Source: Roseovarius faecimaris (GTDB taxonomy: Bacteria; Pseudomonadota; Alphaproteobacteria; Rhodobacterales; Rhodobacteraceae). Taken from it: a stretch of 64,000 nucleotides of DNA. The DNA lies in assembly GCF_009762325.1 (NCBI RefSeq), contig NZ_CP034348.1:2982501-3046500 (forward strand). The letters run 5' to 3'. Of the stretch, positions 1-7,971 are shown one piece after another (within the stretch, counting starts at the first letter, position 1; each line of letters opens with the position of its first letter). Both the position numbers and the translations under genes were made by a program. The notes beneath the pieces were generated by a model. That model searched no databases, was not told where the DNA came from, and saw only the letters and a program-made list of their open reading frames with translations.

Positions 1-119
1 ATCTGATCCTGGCCGCGATCAAGGACGCCCAGACCAAGGCGGACGCGCGCGCCAAGGAAGAAATGGGCAAGATCACCGAGGGCATGGGCCTGCCCAAGGA
101 CATGGACCTGCCGTTCTGA
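1..119 (+). CDS. YbaB/EbfC family nucleoid-associated protein, C-terminal fragment
   Basis: An open frame enters from the window edge in the third frame and ends at the TGA at 117-119. The last 38 residues read [20 protein letters not shown]..., ending in KDMDLPF. This is the usual C-terminal helix and tail of YbaB/EbfC proteins, small dimeric DNA-binding proteins associated with the nucleoid. The gene lies just upstream of recR, the conserved dnaX-ybaB-recR order, which supports the call. The N-terminus is outside the window, so length and start cannot be judged. Confidence 0.8.
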   Translation, partial: LILAAIKDAQTKADARAKEEMGKITEGMGLPKDMDLPF

Positions 120-124
120 GCGTG

Positions 125-247
125 ATGCGTCTGGTCGCCTTTCTCGGTACTTTTTGTCCGCCCGGCGAGACGGGCATGGCACCCATGCTGCGCCGGGCGG
201 GATATACCGTCGAGCGTATCCCCTTACCCGGAGACGCACCCGGATGA
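125..247 (+). CDS. possible 40-aa peptide coupled to recR
   Basis: A 40-codon frame begins with ATG five bases after the ybaB stop and ends in a TGA overlapping the recR ATG (ATGA at 244-247). The peptide begins [10 protein letters not shown] and ends PLPGDAPG; I recognise no family. The ATGA overlap is what translational coupling would look like. However, no good Shine-Dalgarno precedes the ATG, and recR has its own GGAG about 10 bases before its start. This may be chance in GC-rich sequence. Confidence 0.25.
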   Translation: MRLVAFLGTFCPPGETGMAPMLRRAGYTVERIPLPGDAPG

Positions 248-837
248 GCTCCACCCGCGAGATCGACGCCCTGATCGAGATGATGGCCAAGCTGCCGGGG
301 CTTGGCCCGCGTTCGGCGCGGCGGGCGGTGCTGCACATGATCCGCAAGCGCGAGCTGTTGCTGACCCCACTGGCCGATCTCATTGAAAAGGTGGCCGTTT
401 CGGCCCGCGAATGCCTCAATTGCGGCAATGTGGGTACGACGGATATTTGCGATATCTGCGCCTCGGAAAAGCGCGGCAATGGGCAGCTTTGCGTGGTCGA
501 GGATGTGGCGGATCTTTGGGCGATGGAGCGCTCCGGGGCCTTCAAGGGACGCTATCATGTCCTCGGCGGCACGCTTTCGGCGCTGGATCAGATCGGGCCG
601 GAGCAGCTGCGCATTCCCAAGTTGATCGACCGGGTCACGTCGGAGGACATCACGGAAGTGATCCTTGCGCTCAATGCCACGGTCGATGGTCAGACCACGG
701 CGCATTACATCGCCGATCAGCTTGACGACACGGTGACGCTGACCTCGCTCGCGCAGGGCGTACCGATCGGTGGCGAGCTCGATTACCTCGACGATGGCAC
801 GATCAGCGCCGCCCTGAACGCCCGCAAGAACATCTGA
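244..837 (+). CDS. recR: recombination mediator protein RecR
   Basis: The 197-aa product has the standard RecR length. RecR acts with RecF/RecO to load RecA on gapped DNA in the cytoplasm. Visible in order are an N-terminal helix-hairpin-helix ([12 protein letters not shown], about residues 17-28), a four-cysteine zinc finger (CLNCG ... CDIC, about 57-72) and a Toprim domain ([18 protein letters not shown] onward, with the GGxLSALD segment). The start at 244 is chosen because it gives the family length and has GGAG about 10 bases upstream; the frame is open back to 154, but that extension is unlike RecR. It follows ybaB, as in many bacteria. Confidence 0.96.
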   Translation: MSSTREIDALIEMMAKLPGLGPRSARRAVLHMIRKRELLLTPLADLIEKVAVSARECLNCGNVGTTDICDICASEKRGNGQLCVVEDVADLWAMERSGAFKGRYHVLGGTLSALDQIGPEQLRIPKLIDRVTSEDITEVILALNATVDGQTTAHYIADQLDDTVTLTSLAQGVPIGGELDYLDDGTISAALNARKNI

Positions 838-972
838 CAGGCCGGTACAACCGGCCAATTGCGGCGAAATCTTCGAAATTTTGCCACAAATTGTCAGTTT
901 TCCGGCACGGTCTTGCCGGTTTACGCCTCTAGGGGTGCAGTGTCGTGACCAAGTGATGAAAGGAAACGCGCC

Positions 973-1110
973 ATGAATACCTCTATCATTGTCGTGCTGA
1001 TTGTGATCTTTGGGGCTGCCCTTGTGGGCAAGATGCTCAAGGATATTTATCCCGGGTCGATGTCCAACCTGTTCCGCAAGGAGACGGATAAGACACCCAC
1101 CGCCGAGTGA
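973..1110 (+). CDS. 45-aa single-pass membrane peptide
   Basis: A 45-codon frame starts at an ATG preceded by AAAGGAAAC, a good ribosome binding site. The peptide has one hydrophobic segment (residues 3-19, SIIVVLIVIFGAALVGK), then a positively charged stretch (KMLKDIY ... FRKETDK) and a short polar tail. This pattern suggests an inner-membrane peptide with its C-terminus in the cytoplasm. No family is recognised. It stands alone between recR and a bidirectional terminator at 1181-1210. The clear RBS and membrane segment make a real gene more likely than not. Confidence 0.55.
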   Translation: MNTSIIVVLIVIFGAALVGKMLKDIYPGSMSNLFRKETDKTPTAE

Positions 1111-1180
1111 GTTTGCAGCCGGAGTCGGCCGCCTCAACCGGGCGGTCGGCTTCGGATTGCGCCCTGACAGCAGCCCAGCA

Positions 1181-1210
1181 AAAAGCCCGGCACATTCGGA
1201 CCGGGCTTTT
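1181..1210. terminator. bidirectional Rho-independent terminator
   Basis: The arms AAAAGCCCGG (1181-1190) and CCGGGCTTTT (1201-1210) are perfect inverted copies around a 10-base loop. The flanking A and T runs let the hairpin terminate in both directions. It separates the plus-strand recR/45-aa region from the minus-strand trcR gene, whose stop is at 1244. Confidence 0.85.
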
Positions 1211-1243
1211 CTGTGTTAGCGGATATGCGGTAATCCAAGCGGC

Positions 1244-1999
1244 TCAGGGCTGCTCGTCATCATCGTCATCGCTATCGCCGGGCAGGTTGAAGAAGCTGTC
1301 GGCGTCGATCTTGTCGTCCGAGCGGTCATCCTCGTCATCATCGTCCCCGCCCAGGCTGAACGTCTCCAGACCTTCGATCGCGGTCGGAATTTTCGGCTCT
1401 GTCTCCATGCCAAGGCTCTGCTCGGTGCTCAGCAGTTTGCGGCGCTCGTCATCATCCATCGGCACCCCTTCCTTGGCGCGTTTGGCGGCGGCCTTTTGCA
1501 CGGCGGCATCAAGCTCGGTCTGCTTGCACAGTCCCAGCGCCACCGGGTCGATGGGCTGCATGTTGGAGATGTTCCAATGCGTGCGCTCGCGGATCGACTG
1601 GATGGTCGGTTTGGTGGTGCCGACCAGCTTGGCAATCTGGCTGTCGGCCAGTTCCGGGTGAAACTTCACCAGCCACAGGATCGCGTTGGGCCGGTCCTGA
1701 CGCTTGGACAGCGGCGTGTAACGCGGGCCGCGGCGCTTTTCCTCGCCCACGGCAGCGGCGTTGAACTTCAGCTTGAGCTTGTGCAGCGGATCGCTCTCGG
1801 CGGCGTCGATTTCATCCTGGGTAAGCTGGTTGTTGGCAATCGGATCAAACCCTTTCACCCCGGCGGCCACATCGCCATCGGCAATGCCCTGGATCTCCAG
1901 CTCGTGCATGCCAACGAAATCGGCGATCTGCTTGAAGCTGATCGTGGTGTTGTCCACCAGCCAGACGGCTGTGGCCTTGGCCATGAGCGGTTTTGCCAT
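1244..1999 (-). CDS. trcR: DUF1013 family cell-cycle transcriptional regulator TrcR
   Basis: The 251-aa protein matches the alphaproteobacterial DUF1013 family, annotated as cell-cycle transcriptional regulator TrcR. It begins MAKPLMAKATAVWLVDNT. It has two helix-turn-helix-like stretches, one at about residues 18-40 (NTTISFKQIADFVGMHELEI) and one at about 112-135 (ELADSQIAKLVGTTKPTIQSI). The C-terminal 40 residues are extremely acidic, with runs of Asp (DDDDEDD, DSDDDDDE). The start at 1999 is supported by AAAGGAGACGCGAC upstream. It is convergent with the recR side and divergent from the RNase T2 gene. The exact DNA targets cannot be read from this sequence. Confidence 0.88.
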   Translation of the reverse strand: MAKPLMAKATAVWLVDNTTISFKQIADFVGMHELEIQGIADGDVAAGVKGFDPIANNQLTQDEIDAAESDPLHKLKLKFNAAAVGEEKRRGPRYTPLSKRQDRPNAILWLVKFHPELADSQIAKLVGTTKPTIQSIRERTHWNISNMQPIDPVALGLCKQTELDAAVQKAAAKRAKEGVPMDDDERRKLLSTEQSLGMETEPKIPTAIEGLETFSLGGDDDDEDDRSDDKIDADSFFNLPGDSDDDDDEQP

Positions 2000-2127
2000 G
2001 TCGCGTCTCCTTTGCGCATATCTTTCCCGTCGCCTGGAAGGGCGGTCCCGGGGCCGGGACGGGTTTCCGTTGTCGGGGAACTTGGGCGGTATATACTCAG
2101 GCGCGGTGCAAATTGGAAGGCCAAAGA

Positions 2128-2757
2128 ATGCGGGTGTTTCTGTTTATTATTCTGCTCCCCTTGGCGGCATGGGCCGAAGGCGACCGGGCGGGCGAGTTTG
2201 ACTATTACGTGCTAAGCTTAAGCTGGTCGCCGACCTGGTGCGCCCTGGAAGGCGATGCGCGCAACTCGCCGCAATGCGACGCGCGGGCCGATTTCGGCTG
2301 GGTCATGCACGGGCTCTGGCCGCAATATCATCGCGGCTGGCCGGATTACTGTCCAAGTGTGGAGCGCCCGCCCTCCCGTGCCATGACCCGCGACATGGCC
2401 GATATCATGGGCTCCAGTGGCCTCGCCTGGTACCAGTGGAAAAAACACGGCGTCTGCAGCGGGCTGTCGGCACCCGATTATTACGCTCTCGCGCGTGAGG
2501 CCTATGAACGCGTGAACCGCCCTGAGGTGTTTCGCAAATTGCAGGACCCGGTCAAGCTGCCCGCGCGGGTGGTGGAAGAGGCGTTTCTGAAGGCCAATCC
2601 GGGCTGGGAGCCGGACATGCTGACCATCACCTGCCGCGACGGACGCATCGAGGAAGCGCGGCTGTGCCTGTCAAAAGATCTGGAACCGGTGCCTTGCGGT
2701 CGCGATGTGGTCAATGACTGCAGCCTGCCCTCGGCCCTGTTCGATCCGATCCGCTGA
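2128..2757 (+). CDS. secreted ribonuclease T2 family protein
   Basis: The 209-aa product has an N-terminal signal peptide (MRVFLFIILLPLAAWA, cleavage near residue 16). It carries both active-site signatures of RNase T2: CAS I (MHGLWPQY, catalytic His) and CAS II (WKKHGVC, catalytic His and Lys). Several Cys residues are placed for disulfides, consistent with a periplasmic or extracellular enzyme. The family cleaves single-stranded RNA through a 2',3'-cyclic phosphate. The start at 2128 is chosen because it yields a clean signal peptide; the open frame extends further upstream without one. It is divergent from trcR and no operon partner is evident. Confidence 0.9.
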   Translation: MRVFLFIILLPLAAWAEGDRAGEFDYYVLSLSWSPTWCALEGDARNSPQCDARADFGWVMHGLWPQYHRGWPDYCPSVERPPSRAMTRDMADIMGSSGLAWYQWKKHGVCSGLSAPDYYALAREAYERVNRPEVFRKLQDPVKLPARVVEEAFLKANPGWEPDMLTITCRDGRIEEARLCLSKDLEPVPCGRDVVNDCSLPSALFDPIR

Positions 2758-3188
2758 TTCCAGCCGATTCTGTGCCAGATGAGGCAGAATTGTGGCAATT
2801 CACGAACCTGATCATGGCGAAGAGAGGACAGGGCGATCCTGAATTGCGGCAAGCGTTTCCAGACTGGAAACAGTGACGCATCGAAAAGATCATTTATGAC
2901 GCAAACGCGGCAAAATTCCCCCCTCATTGCGCGTCCCGAAACAATTTGTTGCTGGAAAAACAGGCCAAATTTAGGCAAAATCCTGCTAGTTTCAACGAAC
3001 AAGCGCTGGTGGAGCGACCTGTTGTTCTGATCCCTGCGGTGATGCGTGTGCGGCGACGCACCGGTCACGTCACCGAGTAATTTCATGCGGACCGCCAATC
3101 CGCAGATGTTTTCAAAGAGACCAGGACAGAGCGCGTCAGACCTCAGCAATCGTTTGTGTAATGGTAACCAAGTTGCTGGGGGGCAACG
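2758..3188 (+). promoter_or_regulatory. 431-bp gene-free leader upstream of the priming sugar transferase
   Basis: No credible coding frame is seen between the RNase T2 stop and the sugar-transferase ATG. The stretch is more AT-rich than its surroundings. It holds several GGCAA-type repeats (near 2793, 2852, 2909 and 2972) and a G/C-strand motif (CGGCAAAATTCCCCCCTC, 2908-2925) followed by AACAATT (2940-2946). Both blocks recur upstream of the PKS operon near 25.62 kb. The length and the shared blocks suggest a regulated promoter for the polysaccharide genes. I cannot place a -35/-10 pair with confidence. Confidence 0.5.
2908..2946 (+). promoter_or_regulatory. two-block motif shared with the PKS operon promoter
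   Basis: Block 1, GGCAAAATTCCCCCCTCATTG, starts at 2909. Block 2, AACAATT, begins 24 bases after the TT of block 1. The counterpart at 25624-25664 has GGCAAATTCCCCCCTTAATGG and AACAATT at a spacing of 28. A weaker partial copy, TTTAGGCAAAATCC, lies at about 2970-2983. The pattern was found by eye and no binding protein is known to me. Confidence 0.45.
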
Positions 3189-3980
3189 ATGAAGGATAAT
3201 GTGTTTGACGATGCGACGTTTGAAACAATCTCTGCGTTCACGCCGGGAGGATCTCGGAACCTGGCTCAGCCTGTTCTGGCAACCGCCGGCCCTGCAACCG
3301 GTTCTTCTGGTGCAACGGTGCACCTGCCCGCGCTCGGCTGGGCCGTGGACGAAGACGAGCGGCCAAAACCAGGCGTCTATCGCCAGGCGGGCAAGCGGAT
3401 CGCGGACATACTCTTCGTTCTGATGGCCCTGCCGATGATCCTGCCGGTGGTCGCGTTCTGCGCGCTGGCACTCTGGATCGAAGGCGGCAACCCGTTTTAT
3501 CGTCAGGATCGCCTGGGCGCGGGCGGCAAGGTCTTTCGGATCTGGAAGCTGCGCACCATGTGCCGCGATGCCGACACGATGCTGAAAAGCTATCTGGCAG
3601 CCGACCCGGCCCTGCGCGAAGAATGGGACCGGACGCAAAAGCTGAAGAATGATCCGCGCATCACCCGCGTAGGGAACTTCCTGCGCAAGATCTCGCTGGA
3701 TGAGCTGCCGCAGTTTTTCAACGTGCTGCGCGGCGAGATGAGCGTTGTCGGGCCGCGCCCGATGATGCCCGAGCAACTGCCGCTTTATGACAACCCCGCG
3801 CCCTATTTCGACATGCGCCCCGGGATCACCGGCGAATGGCAGGTCTCGGACCGCAACGAAAGCAGCTTTCAACACCGGTCAACGGTCGATGCGCGGTATT
3901 ACGCACAGCTTTCCTTCCTGGTGGATCTGCGGATCCTGTTCCAGACCTTCGGCGTGGTTCTGCGCCGGACGGGATACTGA
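3189..3980 (+). CDS. polyprenyl-phosphate sugar-1-phosphate transferase (ExoY/WbaP-type, priming)
   Basis: The 263-aa protein is a bacterial sugar transferase that moves a sugar phosphate from a nucleotide sugar to undecaprenyl phosphate, the first step of lipid-linked polysaccharide assembly at the inner membrane. After a poorly conserved N-terminus of about 65 residues there is one membrane segment ([20 protein letters not shown], about 73-92). The catalytic core follows: [24 protein letters not shown], then [21 protein letters not shown], and the [13 protein letters not shown] segment near the C-terminus. Length fits the short ExoY type without extra N-terminal helices. It heads a plus-strand group with the CpsD-like and Wzz-like genes and has a long leader. 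The transferred sugar cannot be predicted. Confidence 0.9.
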   Translation: MKDNVFDDATFETISAFTPGGSRNLAQPVLATAGPATGSSGATVHLPALGWAVDEDERPKPGVYRQAGKRIADILFVLMALPMILPVVAFCALALWIEGGNPFYRQDRLGAGGKVFRIWKLRTMCRDADTMLKSYLAADPALREEWDRTQKLKNDPRITRVGNFLRKISLDELPQFFNVLRGEMSVVGPRPMMPEQLPLYDNPAPYFDMRPGITGEWQVSDRNESSFQHRSTVDARYYAQLSFLVDLRILFQTFGVVLRRTGY

Positions 3981-4016
3981 GCCCCGCACGAGTTGCCGCA
4001 ACCTGAGAGGCCTGAT

Positions 4017-4859
4017 ATGAACATGTGCTACCCTCTGCCGACGTCCTCGAAACCGGCCCTTGCCGGTCGCGCAGCGTCGGATCGTGGGCATCCTCAGGCT
4101 TTGAGTGACGAGGCAGGTGCCATGCCGTCTGGGAATATGCTGATCGAGAGCGGCCACGACAGTGGCGATGCCTGGGATATGCTGCCGCTTGTGCTGCCCG
4201 ATGTGCAGGCGCATGCCACCTCCGGCGCGCCTCTGGTGGATTATCACCGCGATCATCCGGCCTCCAAGGCGTTCGATCTGCTGCGGACCCGCCTGGTGCA
4301 GGCCCTGCGCAAGAACAACTGGACACGCATCGCCGTTGTCGCCCCGACCTCGAGCTGCGGCGCCACCTTCACGGCGGTCAACCTTGCCCTCAGCCTCGCG
4401 CGGGTGCCCGGCTCCCGTTCGGTTCTGGTGGACCTCGATCAGCGCAAGCCCGGCGTGGCTCAGGCGCTGGCGCTCGATGGCGACTGGCCGATCAGCGACT
4501 TCCTGTCCGGGCGCCGCCTGATGGAAGAGCATATGGTGCGCCTGTCGGACACGCTCGCGCTGGCGCTCAACAGCGAGGTGAACCAGAACGCCTCGGAGCA
4601 GTTGCACGACCAGGTGACCGCCGCGGTGCTCGAAGACGCCGAGGCCGATCTGAACCCCGACGTGGTGCTCTACGACATGCCCGCGATGCTGGAATATGAC
4701 GATCTGGCCGCCTTCCTGCCCGAACTGGACGGCGTGCTTCTCGTGTCCGACGGCACCCAGACGACCAAGGCCCAGATCGAGGAATGCGAGCGTATCCTCG
4801 ACGGTCAGGCGCCGCTTCTGGGCGTGGTGCTCAACCGTGGGCGCGATGCCGCGCAGTAA
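4017..4859 (+). CDS. CpsD/CapB-like polysaccharide co-polymerase ATPase with degenerate P-loop
   Basis: The 280-aa protein aligns with the cytoplasmic ATPase half of bacterial tyrosine kinases that control polysaccharide chain length. Recognisable pieces are EAFRxLRTxL-like KAFDLLRTRL (85-94), the P-loop position (PTSSCGATFTAVNLA, 110-124), the Walker A' segment VLVDLDQRKPGV (136-147) and the Walker B region VVLYDMPAMLEYDD. The P-loop has Ala where the family has the essential Lys (GKS/T becomes GAT), and there is no C-terminal tyrosine cluster. Kinase activity is therefore doubtful. The start at 4017 has GAGAGG six bases upstream. The next gene is its expected Wzz partner. Confidence 0.75.
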   Translation: MNMCYPLPTSSKPALAGRAASDRGHPQALSDEAGAMPSGNMLIESGHDSGDAWDMLPLVLPDVQAHATSGAPLVDYHRDHPASKAFDLLRTRLVQALRKNNWTRIAVVAPTSSCGATFTAVNLALSLARVPGSRSVLVDLDQRKPGVAQALALDGDWPISDFLSGRRLMEEHMVRLSDTLALALNSEVNQNASEQLHDQVTAAVLEDAEADLNPDVVLYDMPAMLEYDDLAAFLPELDGVLLVSDGTQTTKAQIEECERILDGQAPLLGVVLNRGRDAAQ

Positions 4860-4941
4860 GCGGACGGGCCTGCAAAACAAGCTGCATTTGCCATAGTTTT
4901 GCCGGGTTCCTATGTCACAAAGCCCGCAAGGCAGGATCAAC

Positions 4942-4964
4942 GCCCGGACCAATACCGGGCTTTT
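4942..4964 (+). terminator. hairpin with T tract between the CpsD-like and Wzz genes
   Basis: GCCCGG (4942-4947) and CCGGGC (4955-4960) pair around a 7-base loop and are followed by TTTT. It has the form of an intrinsic terminator but lies only 30 bases before the next start in the same transcription unit. It may be a partial terminator or attenuator. Confidence 0.55.
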
Positions 4965-4989
4965 CGAATGAAATGAAACAGGCGCGCAG

Positions 4990-6297
4990 GTGGAACAGCT
5001 CCCTTCCCTTGACGATCTGATCGACATGATCAAACGGCGGTTCAATGTGATTGCCGCTGTCACGATTCTGGGCACTGTCGGGGCGCTGTTCTATGCTCTC
5101 AGCCAGACCCATCTTTACCAAAGCTCCGAAGTGATCCAGGTCGCCCGCCCCAAGATCGACGGGGACCTCGCCCGCACCACGGTTGATGGCTCCTCCGCCC
5201 GGCGCCTGCAGCTTATTGAACAACAGTTGATGACGCGCGGCACGATCCTCGACATTGCCGACAAATACGCGCTTTTGGCCGATGCACCCGATATGCGCCC
5301 TTCGGAGCGCGTCAGCCGCGTGCGGGATTCCGTGACCATTCAGGGCGTCGCGGCCGCGCGTGAAGGGTTCACCGACGACGGGACCGTTTCGGTGCTGACC
5401 ATCACAGCCACCTTCGACAGCCCCGAGAAAGCGCAGAACGTCGCACATGAATTCGCGCAGCGCACCATCGCGCTCAGTGCCGCCTCGCGCATCGAGCAGG
5501 CCCGCGAAACGCTGGCCTTCTTTTCCGGCGAAGAACTGAAGCTGCAACGCGAACTGGCGCAGCTCGATCAGGAAGTGGCCGATTACCGCCGCCAGAATGA
5601 GCTGACGCTGGAAGGTGGGCTGGAATTTCGTCAGACCCAGATCGCCTCGCTCAGCGACGCGGTGCTCGGGATCGAGCGCGAACGTATCACGCTGGAGCAG
5701 GAGCTGGCACAGCTTGACCAGACACAGCGCGCCAGCACCCTGGAGCGCCAAACCCGAGAGATCGAGGCACAGCTCAAGATCCTGGCCGATCAGGAAGCCT
5801 TGCTCAGGGCCCGGATCGAAACGCTCTCGCAGGCGCTGGACACCAGCCCGCAGGTGCAGCGCGATCTTGATGCGTTCGAGCGCCGCCGCGAGAAGCTACA
5901 GGGCGAGCTTGACGTGATTTCAACCCGCCGGGCCGAGGCCGAGGTGGGATTCAAGCTGGAAGAACAGAACCAGGCCGAGCGTCTCACGGTGATCGAAGAG
6001 GCGGCCTATCCCGACTATCCGATCACCCGCAGCCGCAAGAGCATCGCGGTCATGGGCAGCATCGCCAGCCTGATCCTGGGCTTCGGCATCGCCTATCTTC
6101 TGGAGCTGCGGCATCCGGTGATCCGCACGGCGCAACAGATGCAATCGCGGGTCGGCATCACGCCGGTCGTCACCGTGCCCTCGCTGGAGCCGACACGGCG
6201 CAAACGCAAGATGCTGGCCAAGACCAGGATTGCCCTCGCAGGCTATATCCATGACGCCCGCAACCGACAGACCCTCCGCGACAGGAAAAAGAGCTGA
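4990..6297 (+). CDS. Wzz/GumC-type chain-length determinant protein
   Basis: The 435-aa protein has the polysaccharide co-polymerase layout. An N-terminal membrane helix (about 20-42, NVIAAVTILGTVGALFYALS) comes first, then a periplasmic domain and a long coiled coil (about 165-320, many Glu/Gln/Leu heptads such as ELAQLDQEVADYRRQ). A Pro-rich juxtamembrane stretch (PDYPITRSRKSIAV) and a C-terminal helix (about 352-372) follow, then a basic cytoplasmic tail. It lacks the fused tyrosine-kinase ATPase of Wzc; that role falls to the preceding gene. The start is a GTG, because no upstream ATG fits. It probably sets polymer length with the Wzy-like protein at 25.8-27.2 kb. Confidence 0.88.
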   Translation: MEQLPSLDDLIDMIKRRFNVIAAVTILGTVGALFYALSQTHLYQSSEVIQVARPKIDGDLARTTVDGSSARRLQLIEQQLMTRGTILDIADKYALLADAPDMRPSERVSRVRDSVTIQGVAAAREGFTDDGTVSVLTITATFDSPEKAQNVAHEFAQRTIALSAASRIEQARETLAFFSGEELKLQRELAQLDQEVADYRRQNELTLEGGLEFRQTQIASLSDAVLGIERERITLEQELAQLDQTQRASTLERQTREIEAQLKILADQEALLRARIETLSQALDTSPQVQRDLDAFERRREKLQGELDVISTRRAEAEVGFKLEEQNQAERLTVIEEAAYPDYPITRSRKSIAVMGSIASLILGFGIAYLLELRHPVIRTAQQMQSRVGITPVVTVPSLEPTRRKRKMLAKTRIALAGYIHDARNRQTLRDRKKS

Positions 6298-6377
6298 GCC
6301 CGCTCTGACAGGACGAACCGCCGGGGCGTGCCGCTGCGGCCCGCAGATGGTGGCACATCAGGGTATCGAAAGACGCG

Positions 6378-7736
6378 TCAAAGCGTGGCGAGCGCCGCAA
6401 TGCTGTCCCAATGCAGCCAGAGCGCAAGCCCGATAAGCCCGGCGGATGCCACCGCCGCCGCCAGATCATGCCGCGCGTCCCAGGCCCCGTGCACCCGCGC
6501 CAGCCAGATCAGCACCGGATGCACCACCAGCACCGACAAGCCCAGCCCGGTGATTGCGCCGACAAGTCCGAACTGGGTGATCCCGATCAGCAACGCCAGC
6601 ACCTGCACCACCGCCCGGCTACCGGAAAAGACGAAGAAGCGCCGCGAATCCCCTGCCGCCAGCGCCGCCTGATCATAGGTCATCCCGATCGCCTGCGGGA
6701 TCAGGGCGCAGGCGATCAGCACCACGATCCCGCCCGCCTGAATATAGCGGTCGTCATATAACAGCCCGACCAGCGACGGCCCCGCCAAGGCCATCAGCGC
6801 CAGCAGCCCGATCACGCCCGCGCTGATCACTGCGTGCATCTTGGCAAGCTTGGCCGCATTCTGCGGCGAAGCGGACGGGGGCGCATCACGATAGACCGGG
6901 ATCATCACCCGCTGGTTCACCGCATGCCCCAGAAGCAGCGGGAAGGAGGCCAGGAAATAGCCGATATTATAAATACCCAGGCTGTCGAGCGACAGGAACT
7001 TGCCAAGGATCGCCTTGTCGCCCTGAGAGCTGACAAACCAGAAAGCGGTGCTGAGGAAGATCCATTTGCCGAAGGTGATCAGCTCTTTTGCGGCGGTTTT
7101 TTCCCAACGGAAGCGATTGGCGTCACCGGGCAAGTAGAGATGCGTCAGCGCCAGCTTGGCGGCGGCGCCGATCACGCCGCCAATGACCAGCGCGATCACC
7201 GATTGCGTGATCCATGCCAGTACGACCATCGAGGCGATGCCAATGAACTGGCTGATCAGGTCAAGCACCGTCAGCCGGCCCACCAGCAGATGCCGGTGCG
7301 CGGTTTCGATCCGGGTCGGGTTGAACCCCGCCAGAGCCAGCGAAATACCGGCGATGGGCAGGTACAGCGCCAGCTCGGGTGCTGCGTAGAACTGCGCCAT
7401 CGGCCAGGCCAGCGCACAGGCCCCCGCCCAGAGCGCAAAGCCCCGGAGTACCTGAATTGTCCAGGCGGTATTGAGAAACTCCGGGTCGTCGCCGCGTTTG
7501 TTCTGCGCAATCGCAGGGCCGATGCCCACATCCGAGAACATCATCAGCCCCACCGTCACCACGCTGACCAACGCCATCAGGCCGAAGGCTTCGGGAAACA
7601 GCAGCCGCGCGAGGATGAGGTTGGAGACCAGCCGCAGGAATTGAGAGCCGCCATAGCCCAGCACCAGCCAGCTTGAACTGCGCAGCACCCGCGCCAGAAG
7701 GCGGTTGCCCTGAAACGCTGAGATCAGGTTGCGCAT
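6378..7736 (-). CDS. Wzx-type polysaccharide flippase
   Basis: The 452-aa protein is almost wholly hydrophobic with about 12-14 predicted membrane helices. It begins MRNLISAFQGNRLLARVLRSSSWLVLGYGGSQ..., the N-terminal pattern of MOP-superfamily polysaccharide exporters. The segment SNLILARLLFPEAFGLMALVSVVT is characteristic. Family members flip lipid-linked repeat units across the inner membrane. The start at 7736 is chosen because the preceding residues are not membrane-like and AAAGG lies upstream. It is convergent with the Wzz gene and divergent from the GT4 gene. Confidence 0.88.
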   Translation of the reverse strand: MRNLISAFQGNRLLARVLRSSSWLVLGYGGSQFLRLVSNLILARLLFPEAFGLMALVSVVTVGLMMFSDVGIGPAIAQNKRGDDPEFLNTAWTIQVLRGFALWAGACALAWPMAQFYAAPELALYLPIAGISLALAGFNPTRIETAHRHLLVGRLTVLDLISQFIGIASMVVLAWITQSVIALVIGGVIGAAAKLALTHLYLPGDANRFRWEKTAAKELITFGKWIFLSTAFWFVSSQGDKAILGKFLSLDSLGIYNIGYFLASFPLLLGHAVNQRVMIPVYRDAPPSASPQNAAKLAKMHAVISAGVIGLLALMALAGPSLVGLLYDDRYIQAGGIVVLIACALIPQAIGMTYDQAALAAGDSRRFFVFSGSRAVVQVLALLIGITQFGLVGAITGLGLSVLVVHPVLIWLARVHGAWDARHDLAAAVASAGLIGLALWLHWDSIAALATL

Positions 7737-7971
7737 GGCGGGGCCTTTGGCTGGATCGGGTTCGCCGCAGAGCCTAGGAGCACAACACGCGCCGGTCAAC
7801 GCCGGGCACGGAACGCCTTCGATTTCTTCAGGTTTTTCGCTGCAATGTCACAGGTTTGGCCGACAATCCGGTGGTTTTGCGGCCACTGTCGCGCATTCGT
7901 CGCCAACCCCGCTTTGCGCTGCCTCAGGAACGCGCTACCAAGGGGAAACACCCACGCAAGGGCCGCATCCC

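Noticed and set aside
840-856. Hairpin GGCCGGT-ACA-ACCGGCC after recR as a terminator
   Set aside because: The stem is perfect but the loop is only three bases and no T tract follows.
1251-1350. Simple repeat of ATC/GTC triplets near the trcR end
   Set aside because: It encodes the acidic Asp-rich tail of TrcR, which explains the low complexity.
2502-3875. A 457-codon minus-strand frame across the leader and sugar-transferase gene
   Set aside because: It covers clear coding sequence on the other strand (RNase T2 end and priming transferase) and has no family-like features.
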